From positions 8,911 to 36,370 of the forward strand of contig JAHDBZ010000004.1 in assembly GCA_020630245.1 (NCBI GenBank): a DNA stretch of 27,460 nt. The letters run 5' to 3'. The first letter of the stretch is position 1. Every line of letters begins with the position of its first letter. A program made the translations under genes and the position numbers. The DNA comes from Candidatus Altimarinota bacterium (GTDB lineage: Bacteria; Patescibacteriota; Gracilibacteria; UBA4473). Of this stretch, positions 1 through 6,993 are shown piece by piece. Under the pieces are notes generated by a model that had not been told where the DNA came from, ran no database searches, and saw only the letters and a list, made by a program, of their open reading frames with translations.

Positions 1-1
1 C

Positions 2-1321
2 GGTCCGCCCAAAGATGGTATTCCGGCTCTAACCAATCCTGCCTACATCGATGTGGTACAAGCCAGCACCCTCTACACCGATCAGTCACAAGGAGTCTTG
101 CTGTCGATTGGCGATGATCAACGTTGGTTTAGCTACGATGTCTTGTACTGGCACGAAATTATTAACGATACCATTGGTGGTACGCCCGTAGCCGTGACTT
201 TTTGCCCGTTGTGCGGCTCGGCCATTGCCTTTGATCGACGCGTGGGAGAGGAAATCCTCGAATTTGGGGTCAGCGGAAAGCTCTGGCAGAGTAATCTGCT
301 GATGTACGATCGACAGACCGAAAGCCTCTGGAGTCAGATCGAAGGCACGGCCAAAGTCGGTGACTTTACCGATAAATCTCTCGCTGTAATTAATTCTGAC
401 ATCACTACCTGGGAAGATGTCCGAGATATTGCCGGACTAAAAATCCTCAGTCATGACACCGGTTACGAACGCAATTATGGCCAGAACCCTTACGGCACCT
501 ACGAGGCCGATGAAGATTTATTTTTCCCAGTGGATAATCTCGATACTCGCCTCCACCCCAAGACCATTATGCTAGCTGGCCAATTTGCCAAAGTACCTTT
601 TGCCGTGGAGCGTTTAGCCCTGGTTGAGAAAGGTTCTATAGAATTAGAAGTGGCCAAACGCACCCTCACTTTCACTACAAATAACGGCAAAATTTCAGTA
701 GTCACCGACAGTGGAGAACCCGTGCCAACTTTTAATACGATGTGGTTTAGTTGGGCTAATCACTGGCTGACCAAGGACGCTGTTATTTGGGCTCCTGGAG
801 AAAAAGGATCTGTCACTGAGACACAGCAAGCATCTACCAATGAAAATAAAGCCGCTACAACGATCGTCGAATACTTTAGCTATGGTTGTTCGTATTGTGA
901 TCGCGTTCATGACGAATTATCAGCCGTTCTCAAGGCGCGCCCTGACACAAAAATCTCGCTCAAACATTTTATCGTCTACAGTCAGTATCTCCCGATCCAC
1001 AGTGGTCAAATTTGTGCCGCCGAGCAGGGCAAAGGGTATGAATTTCATCACGAATTTTTTGAAACACATTACCCAAGCGCCGACCCAGACGTAGTCACGA
1101 CTATTGCGCAAAAGCTCCAGTTAGACCAAGCACTACTATCGGCGTGTCTCGACAGCTCTCGCCCTGGGCAGCGCATCCAGAATGATATGATCGAAGCCTC
1201 ACGTCTGGGCGTGCGTGGCACACCCACATTGCTGATACAGCCGTCTAACGGGCGCCTGCAGGCACTCAATGTCCGACAGCGTGATAAGATTATTGAGGTG
1301 ATTGATACTCTGAAGCAGTAA
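2..1321 (+). CDS. DUF3179 domain protein fused to a DsbA-like thioredoxin domain (5' partial)
   Basis: The frame is open to the left edge, so the N-terminus is missing; 439 residues are visible. The first ~260 residues look like a DUF3179 domain: FSYDVLYWHEIIND, then VTFCPLCGSAIAFDR with a CPLC pair, then a Trp- and Tyr-rich core with HDTGYERNYG. A short Ser/Thr/Gln/Asn linker (about 815-850) leads into a DsbA/thioredoxin-fold domain with the redox motif CSYC (codons at 887-898), a helical insertion and a cis-Pro loop VRGTPT near 1210. The role of DUF3179 is not established. The DsbA part suggests disulfide formation or reduction outside the cytoplasm, probably with a lost N-terminal signal or anchor (inference). 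The stop is TAA. The gene converges on the histidine-rich membrane protein with a 10-base gap and no visible hairpin terminator. Confidence 0.85.
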   Translation, partial: GPPKDGIPALTNPAYIDVVQASTLYTDQSQGVLLSIGDDQRWFSYDVLYWHEIINDTIGGTPVAVTFCPLCGSAIAFDRRVGEEILEFGVSGKLWQSNLLMYDRQTESLWSQIEGTAKVGDFTDKSLAVINSDITTWEDVRDIAGLKILSHDTGYERNYGQNPYGTYEADEDLFFPVDNLDTRLHPKTIMLAGQFAKVPFAVERLALVEKGSIELEVAKRTLTFTTNNGKISVVTDSGEPVPTFNTMWFSWANHWLTKDAVIWAPGEKGSVTETQQASTNENKAATTIVEYFSYGCSYCDRVHDELSAVLKARPDTKISLKHFIVYSQYLPIHSGQICAAEQGKGYEFHHEFFETHYPSADPDVVTTIAQKLQLDQALLSACLDSSRPGQRIQNDMIEASRLGVRGTPTLLIQPSNGRLQALNVRQRDKIIEVIDTLKQ

Positions 1322-1331
1322 AAACTGGTGG

Positions 1332-2018
1332 TTAATCTTCGCAACAATCATGACAATTGAGCGTTGGCTTTTCTGGTTTATGTACAAACATAGCAAGTAA
1401 GAAAGCGCTCACAATCAAGATGATCGGCTCTCCGATGCCTTCAATGTGAAGGCCTCCTCTCTCTCCGACCCAAAAGGCCAACGCCCAAACCCCTAACATG
1501 AGTAGACCACTAGTCCAACGCTGCCAGCTTTTTTTCCAAAATTGTGACAACATGAAGATCAAAATAAGATCAATGGCGAAATGACTCAAAAATCCAAACG
1601 CGCCAACCATATTTAACACCGAAGACCAATCGAAATCATGCAGTATTTCATAGCGAATCTGACTTTCTGGGAAAAAGTGAAACACAAAAGCCCCCGATGC
1701 TAAAATATGAGGCCAGATAGCTGTGTGGTGGCAGTGATCATGACTACACGGGACGAGTTTTTTCATGGCTGGCCGATGCCAGATCCAAGCAAAAAGAATC
1801 AAAGCAATGAGCCCTGCTAAAACCTCTGTAGAGAGCAAGAAATCCAGATCAAGACCCACTTCATGTGCATGTTCATCATGCCCATGTTCTTCGTGCTCAT
1901 GTTCTCCTTCTTTGAGCAGCATCGCACCGTGCCCCGCGAGGTGGATTACGAGCCAGGCAAAAATGGGTACGGAAATAATTTCCAGGTAATAACGAAATTT
2001 TCTGAGTTGATCGGTCAT
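1332..2018 (-). CDS. Histidine-rich multi-pass membrane protein, possibly ZIP-like metal transporter
   Basis: A 228-residue protein with about six hydrophobic segments. A His/Glu-rich loop (residues ~37-53, EHEHEEHGHDEHAHE) follows the first segment, a CSHDHCHH cluster precedes the third, and the tail ends NCHDCCED. Two segments recall ZIP (SLC39) metal transporters: LASGAFVFHFFPES resembles the ZIP segment ending HLLPE, and GFLSHFAIDLILIF resembles the H-x3-D metal-binding helix. The match is distant and read by eye, so the ZIP call is inference. It starts 15 bases after the stop of the Fur-type regulator on the same strand and is most likely co-transcribed with it, which supports a metal-uptake role, zinc being the best guess. 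Alternatives are a metal efflux or storage membrane protein of a new family. Confidence 0.8.
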   Translation of the reverse strand: MTDQLRKFRYYLEIISVPIFAWLVIHLAGHGAMLLKEGEHEHEEHGHDEHAHEVGLDLDFLLSTEVLAGLIALILFAWIWHRPAMKKLVPCSHDHCHHTAIWPHILASGAFVFHFFPESQIRYEILHDFDWSSVLNMVGAFGFLSHFAIDLILIFMLSQFWKKSWQRWTSGLLMLGVWALAFWVGERGGLHIEGIGEPIILIVSAFLLAMFVHKPEKPTLNCHDCCED

Positions 2019-2033
2019 TTTAAAAAAATTAAT

Positions 2034-2414
2034 TTAGATACATTGATTACATTTACCGTTGAGAGAAAAGTGATGATCTTCTACTTTAAGACCTTTTGCG
2101 GCTAGCTTTTCTTCCAGTGCATGAATATAAGTTTCTAGGACTGGATCATCGACACACTTTATCGTGTCACAACCCTGACAACGAAAATGATGATGGTGAT
2201 GTGTTTTGATCTCGTAATACGTCACTTTCGGATCAAGCAGTAACGCTTCCACCATTTCATCGGTAACCAATTTATCGAGCATACGATAGAGAGTCGTCTT
2301 GTTAGGTGTTAGATTTTGATCTACTAACAATACTTGCATTTCCGGCACCGACAGTGGTTTATCTGCCTTTTCCAGTAATGTGGTTACCGCTTTGAGGAGA
2401 GGAGTTTTTCTCAT
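2034..2414 (-). CDS. Fur/Zur-family metal-responsive transcriptional regulator
   Basis: At 126 residues it is slightly short for the Fur family (usually 130-150). The N-terminal winged helix includes LTPNKTTLYRMLDKLV, the family's recognition-helix region. The metal-binding part has a five-histidine run (72-76), FRCQGC with C79/C82, and a C-terminal CNQC with C122/C125, i.e. the two CxxC pairs of the structural zinc site. The cytoplasmic dimer would bind DNA when metal-loaded. Two identical palindromes, CAACTTAGTTG, lie just upstream of the ATG over a promoter, so autorepression is likely. Linkage to a His-rich membrane protein favours a zinc (Zur) role over iron, but the sequence alone cannot separate Zur, Fur and PerR. 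The start at 2414 is the only good ATG; no Shine-Dalgarno sequence is seen. Confidence 0.93.
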   Translation of the reverse strand: MRKTPLLKAVTTLLEKADKPLSVPEMQVLLVDQNLTPNKTTLYRMLDKLVTDEMVEALLLDPKVTYYEIKTHHHHHFRCQGCDTIKCVDDPVLETYIHALEEKLAAKGLKVEDHHFSLNGKCNQCI

Positions 2415-2419
2415 AAAAA

Positions 2420-2465
2420 CAACTTAGTTGCAAAAACTTTATACAAATAAGCAACTTAGTTGCAA
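2420..2465 (-). promoter_or_regulatory. Promoter with two palindromic Fur/Zur-type operators
   Basis: The palindrome CAACTTAGTTG (5-bp arms, one central base) occurs at 2420-2430 and again at 2452-2462; the second extends to 6-bp arms with the flanking G and C. Centres are 32 bp apart, about three helical turns. On the minus strand a promoter reads TTGCAA (2465-2460), 16 bp, TATAAA (2443-2438), placing the transcription start near 2430. One operator therefore overlaps the -35 element and the other the start site and leader of the regulator gene. Binding by the adjacent Fur-family protein is inference. Confidence 0.65.
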
Positions 2466-2546
2466 GTAAAAAAAACTAAAAAATGAGGCACCCAGAAAAA
2501 CAAAGTGAGCGAAGTTTGGCCGGAGGATGGCAGGACTGCCTGGCCT

Positions 2547-2921
2547 TTATCCGAATATTTCGCTCCAAGGAATTACAAGTGGCAAAACTAAGACCCAAAT
2601 TACAAAAAACAAAGCCATAGATTTAGGAAAATCTTGTCCACTCATCAAAGCTGGCATAGCAACTACTAACAACCATGTGCTTTTGTAAACAAGCTGAAAC
2701 AGCAAAACTAAAACCATCTTTTCTGGGAAGAACAGGCCTAAGACTGAAAGCAAAAAAATCGCAAACCAGAGAGCTCCCACTAACTGAATCGTTTCACTAA
2801 ATTGTACTGTGTTCTCAAACACAACCGTTTGAGCAATTTTTGGAAAAAATAAAGATGTAATACTTATCCATCCAGCCACAAAAATATTGGCGATGTAAAC
2901 TAAAGTCAAAAAAGGTATCAT
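2547..2921 (-). CDS. Small four-helix membrane protein of unknown family
   Basis: A 124-residue protein from the ATG at 2921; the frame also has a TTG two codons further upstream, which is less likely. It is almost entirely hydrophobic, with about four transmembrane segments: residues ~3-25, ~45-65 (LVGALWFAIFLLSVLGLFF), ~70-92 and ~102-120. There are no catalytic motifs and few charges; the layout is loosely reminiscent of DoxX-like or DUF-type small integral membrane proteins. It ends about 80 bases upstream of the Fur-type operator region and lies just downstream of tRNA-Trp on the same strand, so it may be transcribed from the tRNA promoter or its own. Function unknown. Confidence 0.65.
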   Translation of the reverse strand: MIPFLTLVYIANIFVAGWISITSLFFPKIAQTVVFENTVQFSETIQLVGALWFAIFLLSVLGLFFPEKMVLVLLFQLVYKSTWLLVVAMPALMSGQDFPKSMALFFVIWVLVLPLVIPWSEIFG

Positions 2922-2952
2922 AAACAAACTATATCATAATTTATAAAATTAC

Positions 2953-3026
2953 TGGCAGGCGCAGTAGGAATCGAACCCACACCGACGGTTTTGGAGACCG
3001 TAGTTCTACCATTAAACTATGCGCCT
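2953..3026 (-). tRNA. tRNA-Trp (anticodon CCA)
   Basis: The minus strand folds as a full cloverleaf. The acceptor stem AGGCGCA pairs with TGCGCCT; discriminator G and an encoded CCA end (2955-2953) follow. The D arm reads GTTT-AATGGTA-GAAC. The anticodon stem ACGGT/ACCGT holds the loop CTCCAAA, giving anticodon CCA. The T arm has GGTTCGATTCC. The first 10 bases overlap the 3' end of the GIY-YIG nuclease gene, whose stop codon TAG lies inside the acceptor/D-arm junction. Confidence 0.97.
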
Positions 3027-3256
3027 TTGGATGTTAAGTATTCTCGACCTTTACCGGTTTTAAAGAACAACTCTCTTTTACTCGCTTCCTCTCTTGTTTC
3101 AAATACTTCGCTGCAAATTAATTTCAATGGTCTACGAAGTTTTGTTGATTTTACAAGCCCTAACTCGTGCTGCCTAAACCTTTTATCTAAATCAGCAGTC
3201 ATTCCGATATACCTTTTCTGGTCTTTGAGACTTTTTAACACATAAACATAACACAT
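3017..3256 (-). CDS. Small GIY-YIG nuclease
   Basis: A 79-residue stand-alone GIY-YIG domain of the UvrC N-domain/YhbQ type. It has YVYVL (the GIY position), RYIGMT (YIG), an Arg in KRFRQHE, and the metal-binding Glu in SEVFETREEASKRE, ending GKGREYL. Such single-domain proteins are numerous in CPR and Bacteroidetes genomes; their substrates are mostly unknown. The last codons and the TAG stop are made from the 5' end of tRNA-Trp (10-base overlap). The ATG lies three bases after a degraded copy of the same tRNA's 5' half, so the gene sits between two tRNA-derived sequences in direct orientation. No Shine-Dalgarno sequence is seen. Its position suggests a small mobile element that uses tRNA-Trp as its target (inference). 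Confidence 0.85.
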   Translation of the reverse strand: MCYVYVLKSLKDQKRYIGMTADLDKRFRQHELGLVKSTKLRRPLKLICSEVFETREEASKRELFFKTGKGREYLTSKGA

Positions 3257-3259
3257 GAT

Positions 3260-3313
3260 GAGACCGTAGTTGTTTACCCCGCCTCAGGCGGGCAAGCATT
3301 AAAATATGCGCCT
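3260..3313 (-). pseudogene. tRNA-Trp 5'-half remnant with an inserted palindrome
   Basis: Two blocks match the intact tRNA-Trp. Positions 3260-3271 equal 2994-3005 (12/12), and 3297-3313 match 3010-3026 (16/17). Four D-loop bases of the tRNA (3006-3009) are replaced here by 25 bases (3272-3296) containing a perfect palindrome. Similarity stops inside the anticodon loop, so only the 5' half is present and no functional tRNA can form. Confidence 0.8.
3278..3292. repeat. Perfect GC-rich palindrome CCCGCCT-C-AGGCGGG
   Basis: Seven-base arms around one central C, in an AT-rich setting and inside the degraded tRNA half. It looks like a small dispersed palindromic repeat of the REP-like kind rather than a terminator, because no T-run follows on either strand. 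Confidence 0.7.
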
Positions 3314-3393
3314 TCAAGAGCCCGGGAATGCTACAATTGTCATCAAAAAATGCAACTACCCAAATTAGTTTTAATTTATACTATTGAGGCGAC

Positions 3394-3873
3394 ATGCTTC
3401 GAGATCATTTTCATAAATACCTGAAAGGTGAAAAATCACACATGAAGAACCTGCCCATGCCGGCGTTCTACGCCGTGTATTTTATGACGCTCAGCGTTTT
3501 GACACAGGGATTATTCGATGTGTGGATCAAAATTCTCAGTTTTTCTCCGTTAATCTCAAATATGCCCTGGCGCATTAATTTCCTGTTTTTGACTGCTATT
3601 TCTGTGCTCATGGGATACCAAACGCTAGCCGGGATTAAGCGACGCGAACTCGACGTAACGCGAAACTCCGTACAGATCGGGATCCTGGTCGAAATAGCCC
3701 TTGTCGTAGGCGATGTTATCTTTATCAACGCCTACGGAGACATAATTCCCGAAGCATTCATAATCCGTCTGCCATTCATTATCTTTACTTCGATCAATAT
3801 CCTCATTCTGTTCTATCTAACCTGGAAGCTAAATTTGCTGAAAGATAAGCACGGCAACTGGCAAATATTTTAA
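3394..3873 (+). CDS. Four-helix membrane protein of unknown family
   Basis: A 159-residue protein. After a basic, cytoplasm-like N-terminus (residues 1-20) there are four hydrophobic segments: ~25-48 (PAFYAVYFMTLSVLTQGLF), ~60-80, ~92-112 and ~122-145, and a charged tail. The ATG at 3394 is preceded by GAGG at 3386-3389 (4-base gap), which supports this start; a second ATG at 3442 is possible. A TATACT at 3377-3382 could be a -10 box, but no good -35 fits it. No motif or family was recognised. It stands alone on the plus strand between the tRNA element and the convergent helicase gene. Confidence 0.7.
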   Translation: MLRDHFHKYLKGEKSHMKNLPMPAFYAVYFMTLSVLTQGLFDVWIKILSFSPLISNMPWRINFLFLTAISVLMGYQTLAGIKRRELDVTRNSVQIGILVEIALVVGDVIFINAYGDIIPEAFIIRLPFIIFTSINILILFYLTWKLNLLKDKHGNWQIF

Positions 3874-3889
3874 TCAGAAGTGTGGAAAC

Positions 3890-5698
3890 CTACTTGTTGC
3901 CAAACCAACCTTTCTTTTTTACTGGTTTTTTAGCTGTGCTTTTAAACGGTTTTCGTATTAGTTTTTCGTAGGATTTAGAATCAGATTTTTTATTCTTTTT
4001 GCGAGCCGCCGTACTGCCTTTTCCTTTTTTGTGCGTAGGTTTTGATTTCCGTTGTGGTCCACTGTCTTTCTTGGCATGTTGAGCTCGCTCGACTCGAACT
4101 GGGGCAAATTTTCCCTGAGCCTTCATCGCATGAAATGAATCAAGAATCACCTCTGCCTCTGCTAGTGGAACCGTGATAAACGAATAATCATCCATGATAT
4201 CGATTTGACCAACGTGTCGCCCTGAGACTCCGAAATCTTTATCGATCATATTGAGAATCTTTCCAGGGTTGGCTCCCTGCTTGTGCCCAGTAGTGATAAA
4301 AAGTCGCGCTGTACCAGCTCGATTGGTCAATCGTTCTCGTTCCCGAGCATTTTTGCCAGGTTTATTTCGCTTGGCATTGGTCAGACTCGCGTAGGTAGAT
4401 TCATCCAGATGACTCGCGAAACTGTACTTGAGAAGGGCCGCAATGACTTCCTGTGGTTTCTCACCCTTGAACATCGTTGCCGCCAAGGTGCCAAATTTTT
4501 GCAAGGAATCTGGATCGGCCATAATTTCATTTAGATCTTTGAGAATTTTATTTTTCTTTAGCTCTACCATAGCGCCTCCGTCTGGAATACTTTGTTTCTG
4601 AATACTAGCCTTAGCATTGTGTTCGAAGCGACGCAACTTGGCGTATTCTGTGGGCGTGATCAGCGTAATAGCTTTTCCTTCTCGACCAGCCCGGCCCGTT
4701 CGACCGATCCGGTGTACGTAGGATTCGGCGTTCTCTGGCAGACTGTAGTTGATCACATGGGTCAGATCATTGATGTCGATTCCTCGTGCAGCTACATCAG
4801 TGGCTATGAGGATTTCAGTACGCTTATTTTTGAAATTTTTTAAGATGCGTTCTCGACGATCCTGTGGCACATCTCCGTGCATGGTTTCTACTTTATAACC
4901 ACGATCCCCAAGTTTTTTATTGAGTTCATCACAGGCAATCTTGGTTCGGCAAAAAACAATCCCATAAAAATCTTCTTCCATATCGACGATCCGGCAAAGG
5001 GCTTCAAATTTGTCATAACGAGATACTTCAAAGTAAATTTGATCAATAGAGTTTTTGGCGATTTGATCTTTTTGCGATTTGATATTCACCGGATCTTTCA
5101 TGTACTTTTTGGCGAGGTTCGCGATCCGTTTCGGCATAGTCGCTGAAAAAAGCAAAACTTGCCTCTCTGGTTGCGCATACCCCAGTATAGTTTCAATGTC
5201 TTCAATAAATCCCATATTGAGCATCTCATCAGCTTCATCGAGCACAAAGTACTTTACTTGGTCGAGTTTAAGCGTGCCTTTTTTGAGGTGATCCATAATA
5301 CGACCGGGGGTTCCTACTACAATATCAACACCGGCTTTGAGATGTTTGTGTTGCATACCCCAAGACTGTCCACCGTAGATAGGCACGATAGAAAAATTCT
5401 TTGGCCCCTTTAATGAACTCAGCTCCTCCGAGACTTGCAAAGCCAGTTCACGCGTCGGCGCCAAAACAATCGCTTGTGGAGATTTTTGCAATCCGGGCAC
5501 AAGTTTGTCTGTAAAGACCAATCCGAAGGTAGCCGTCTTCCCGGTTCCGGTTTGTGCCTGCGCAATCACGTCAGTATCTGACTGTAGTAGCAGGGGGATA
5601 GTTTTAGCCTGAATTTCTGTTGGTTCTTCAAATCCCTTGGCAGTAATGGCTTCTAGTGCAGATTTAGAAAGTCCGAGAGCGGTAAATGTTGTTGTCAT
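3890..5698 (-). CDS. deaD: DEAD-box ATP-dependent RNA helicase (DeaD/CsdA-like)
   Basis: A 602-residue protein that unwinds RNA duplexes using ATP, typically in ribosome assembly and RNA turnover. Motifs in order: Q motif (GFEEPTEIQ), motif I AQTGTGKT (48-55), PTRELA (81-86), TPGR (130-133), DEAD (154-157), SAT (185-187), then in the second RecA domain ARGID and HRIGRTGRAGREG. Residues ~465-540 (ARLFITTGHKQGANPGKIL) match a DbpA/CsdA-type RNA-binding fold. The last ~60 residues are very basic (KKGKGSTAARKKNKK), a probable RNA-contact tail. This architecture fits DeaD/CsdA rather than the minimal RhlE. It has its own upstream region (5699-5769), with GGTGG about 9 bases before the ATG as a possible ribosome-binding site. 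Confidence 0.95.
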   Translation of the reverse strand: MTTTFTALGLSKSALEAITAKGFEEPTEIQAKTIPLLLQSDTDVIAQAQTGTGKTATFGLVFTDKLVPGLQKSPQAIVLAPTRELALQVSEELSSLKGPKNFSIVPIYGGQSWGMQHKHLKAGVDIVVGTPGRIMDHLKKGTLKLDQVKYFVLDEADEMLNMGFIEDIETILGYAQPERQVLLFSATMPKRIANLAKKYMKDPVNIKSQKDQIAKNSIDQIYFEVSRYDKFEALCRIVDMEEDFYGIVFCRTKIACDELNKKLGDRGYKVETMHGDVPQDRRERILKNFKNKRTEILIATDVAARGIDINDLTHVINYSLPENAESYVHRIGRTGRAGREGKAITLITPTEYAKLRRFEHNAKASIQKQSIPDGGAMVELKKNKILKDLNEIMADPDSLQKFGTLAATMFKGEKPQEVIAALLKYSFASHLDESTYASLTNAKRNKPGKNARERERLTNRAGTARLFITTGHKQGANPGKILNMIDKDFGVSGRHVGQIDIMDDYSFITVPLAEAEVILDSFHAMKAQGKFAPVRVERAQHAKKDSGPQRKSKPTHKKGKGSTAARKKNKKSDSKSYEKLIRKPFKSTAKKPVKKKGWFGNK

Positions 5699-5769
5699 AG
5701 AAGCGCCACCATAAGTAAAAACCTCTTATGTACAAGCAACAATAGGATCGTTAAAAAATCCAAAAATAA

Positions 5770-6993
5770 TTAGATCAATCTATACTCCATCATTACACGT
5801 AAAATCTCAGCCACGCTCCAAGCCTGGCTCCGTGTTCCGCCTGGTTCGTATGGATTGTCCCCAGAAAACACTTCTGGTAATGATCGATGTTCGCTGTCGA
5901 GCACAAACTGTAGCAGTGGATCCAAGCAGCTCAGAGCTTCTGCCTTGATAGCGTCTTCGTACTTTCCTTTGCTTCGGCGTGTTATAAACAAGGCGTCAAT
6001 ATAAGGCCCAAGCAGCCACGGCCAGACAGTTCCCTGGTGATAGGCCCAGTCTTTGATATGCATAGGCGCGGTTGTGTCGTAGTCTCCGTGGTAGTGAGAA
6101 TCTCGTGGTGAAAGCGTCCTCAACCCTCCTGGGGTGAGCAGATCATGAGTCACCGAAGCGAGCACTTTACGCTGACGCGTAGCACTGAGCAGGTCTCCTG
6201 CCTGGCTAATGGCCAGAACTTGGTTAGGACGGAGTGCTCCCGCATGTGGATCACCGTCAACGACATCGAGTAAGCATTCTTCTGAGGCATTCCAAAATCG
6301 TCGGTTAAAAGTTAAGCGAAAATCTTTTAAGTATTTTTCCCTGTCTGGATCAGGTTCTACCGATTGCACAAACTGCAGCGCTCCATACCACAAAGCATTA
6401 ATCTCTACGGCTTTGCCAAATCGCGGCGTCACCGGTGTCTGACCGTTTCCAGAGGGATCAGCATCCATCCAAGTTGCCTGACGAGGCGAATCAAGCAAGC
6501 CATCGGCTGCCAAACCAATCCAATGTTCAATACCAGAGTGCTCGTAGGTAGTGCCTTGCTGGTAGGCGGTGACAATATTTTGTACCGTTGGCCACATCGT
6601 GGTGACAAAATCTGTGTCACCGGTAACGTCTTGGTATTTTTTGAGAGCGAGTACGAACCAGAGTGAAGCATCTACGGTATTGTAGAGTGTCTTTTCCGGT
6701 AGGATTCGATTTGGTATTAGTCCATTTTTTTCCTTGGCCGCAAAGGTCACAACCACACTTTTGGCCTCCTCCCAACGACCAGTACTCAGCAATAATCCTG
6801 GCAAAGAAATAAACGTATCTCTACCCCAAGCTTCAAAAAACCAATCTCGACTGGCGGCCCAGATCTCGGTACCAGTCTCAGTTTTGTGAATAAATTCTCC
6901 CGCCGCTTGCGTCAACAATAACACCGCTCGCTGACGCTCTGCAGCCGTCAAAACTACGGCTGGTTTGAGTCGGGTGTTTTGATTGGCTGTCAT
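5770..6993 (-). CDS. Glycogen-debranching-type amylo-alpha-1,6-glucosidase, catalytic domain only (GH133-like)
   Basis: A 407-residue (alpha/alpha)6-barrel enzyme of the archaeal/bacterial debranching family. It shows EAWGRDTFISLPGLLL (54-69), GLIPNR (91-96), YNTVDASLWF (104-113), WMDA (175-178), KAVEINALWY (194-203) and HQGTVWPWLLGPY (319-331), the conserved blocks of the GDE C-terminal domain. Full-length relatives are usually ~650-700 residues with an N-terminal beta-rich GDE_N domain, which is absent here. No signal peptide is seen, so it should act in the cytoplasm on alpha-1,6 branch points of glycogen or related glucans. Its ATG overlaps the stop of the SLH-protein gene as TAATG, implying translational coupling. 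No other glycogen gene lies in the window. Confidence 0.9.
   Translation of the reverse strand: MTANQNTRLKPAVVLTAAERQRAVLLLTQAAGEFIHKTETGTEIWAASRDWFFEAWGRDTFISLPGLLLSTGRWEEAKSVVVTFAAKEKNGLIPNRILPEKTLYNTVDASLWFVLALKKYQDVTGDTDFVTTMWPTVQNIVTAYQQGTTYEHSGIEHWIGLAADGLLDSPRQATWMDADPSGNGQTPVTPRFGKAVEINALWYGALQFVQSVEPDPDREKYLKDFRLTFNRRFWNASEECLLDVVDGDPHAGALRPNQVLAISQAGDLLSATRQRKVLASVTHDLLTPGGLRTLSPRDSHYHGDYDTTAPMHIKDWAYHQGTVWPWLLGPYIDALFITRRSKGKYEDAIKAEALSCLDPLLQFVLDSEHRSLPEVFSGDNPYEPGGTRSQAWSVAEILRVMMEYRLI

Noticed and set aside
2521..2546. GC-rich inverted repeat (GGCAG-GA-CTGCC) after the small membrane protein as a terminator
   Set aside because: The loop is only two bases and no T-run follows on the minus strand within a usable distance.
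3017..3313. Group I or group II intron with a GIY-YIG endonuclease in the tRNA-Trp anticodon loop
   Set aside because: The downstream tRNA is complete, not a 3' exon, and the ~300 bp between the copies are almost all coding, with no room for an intron core.
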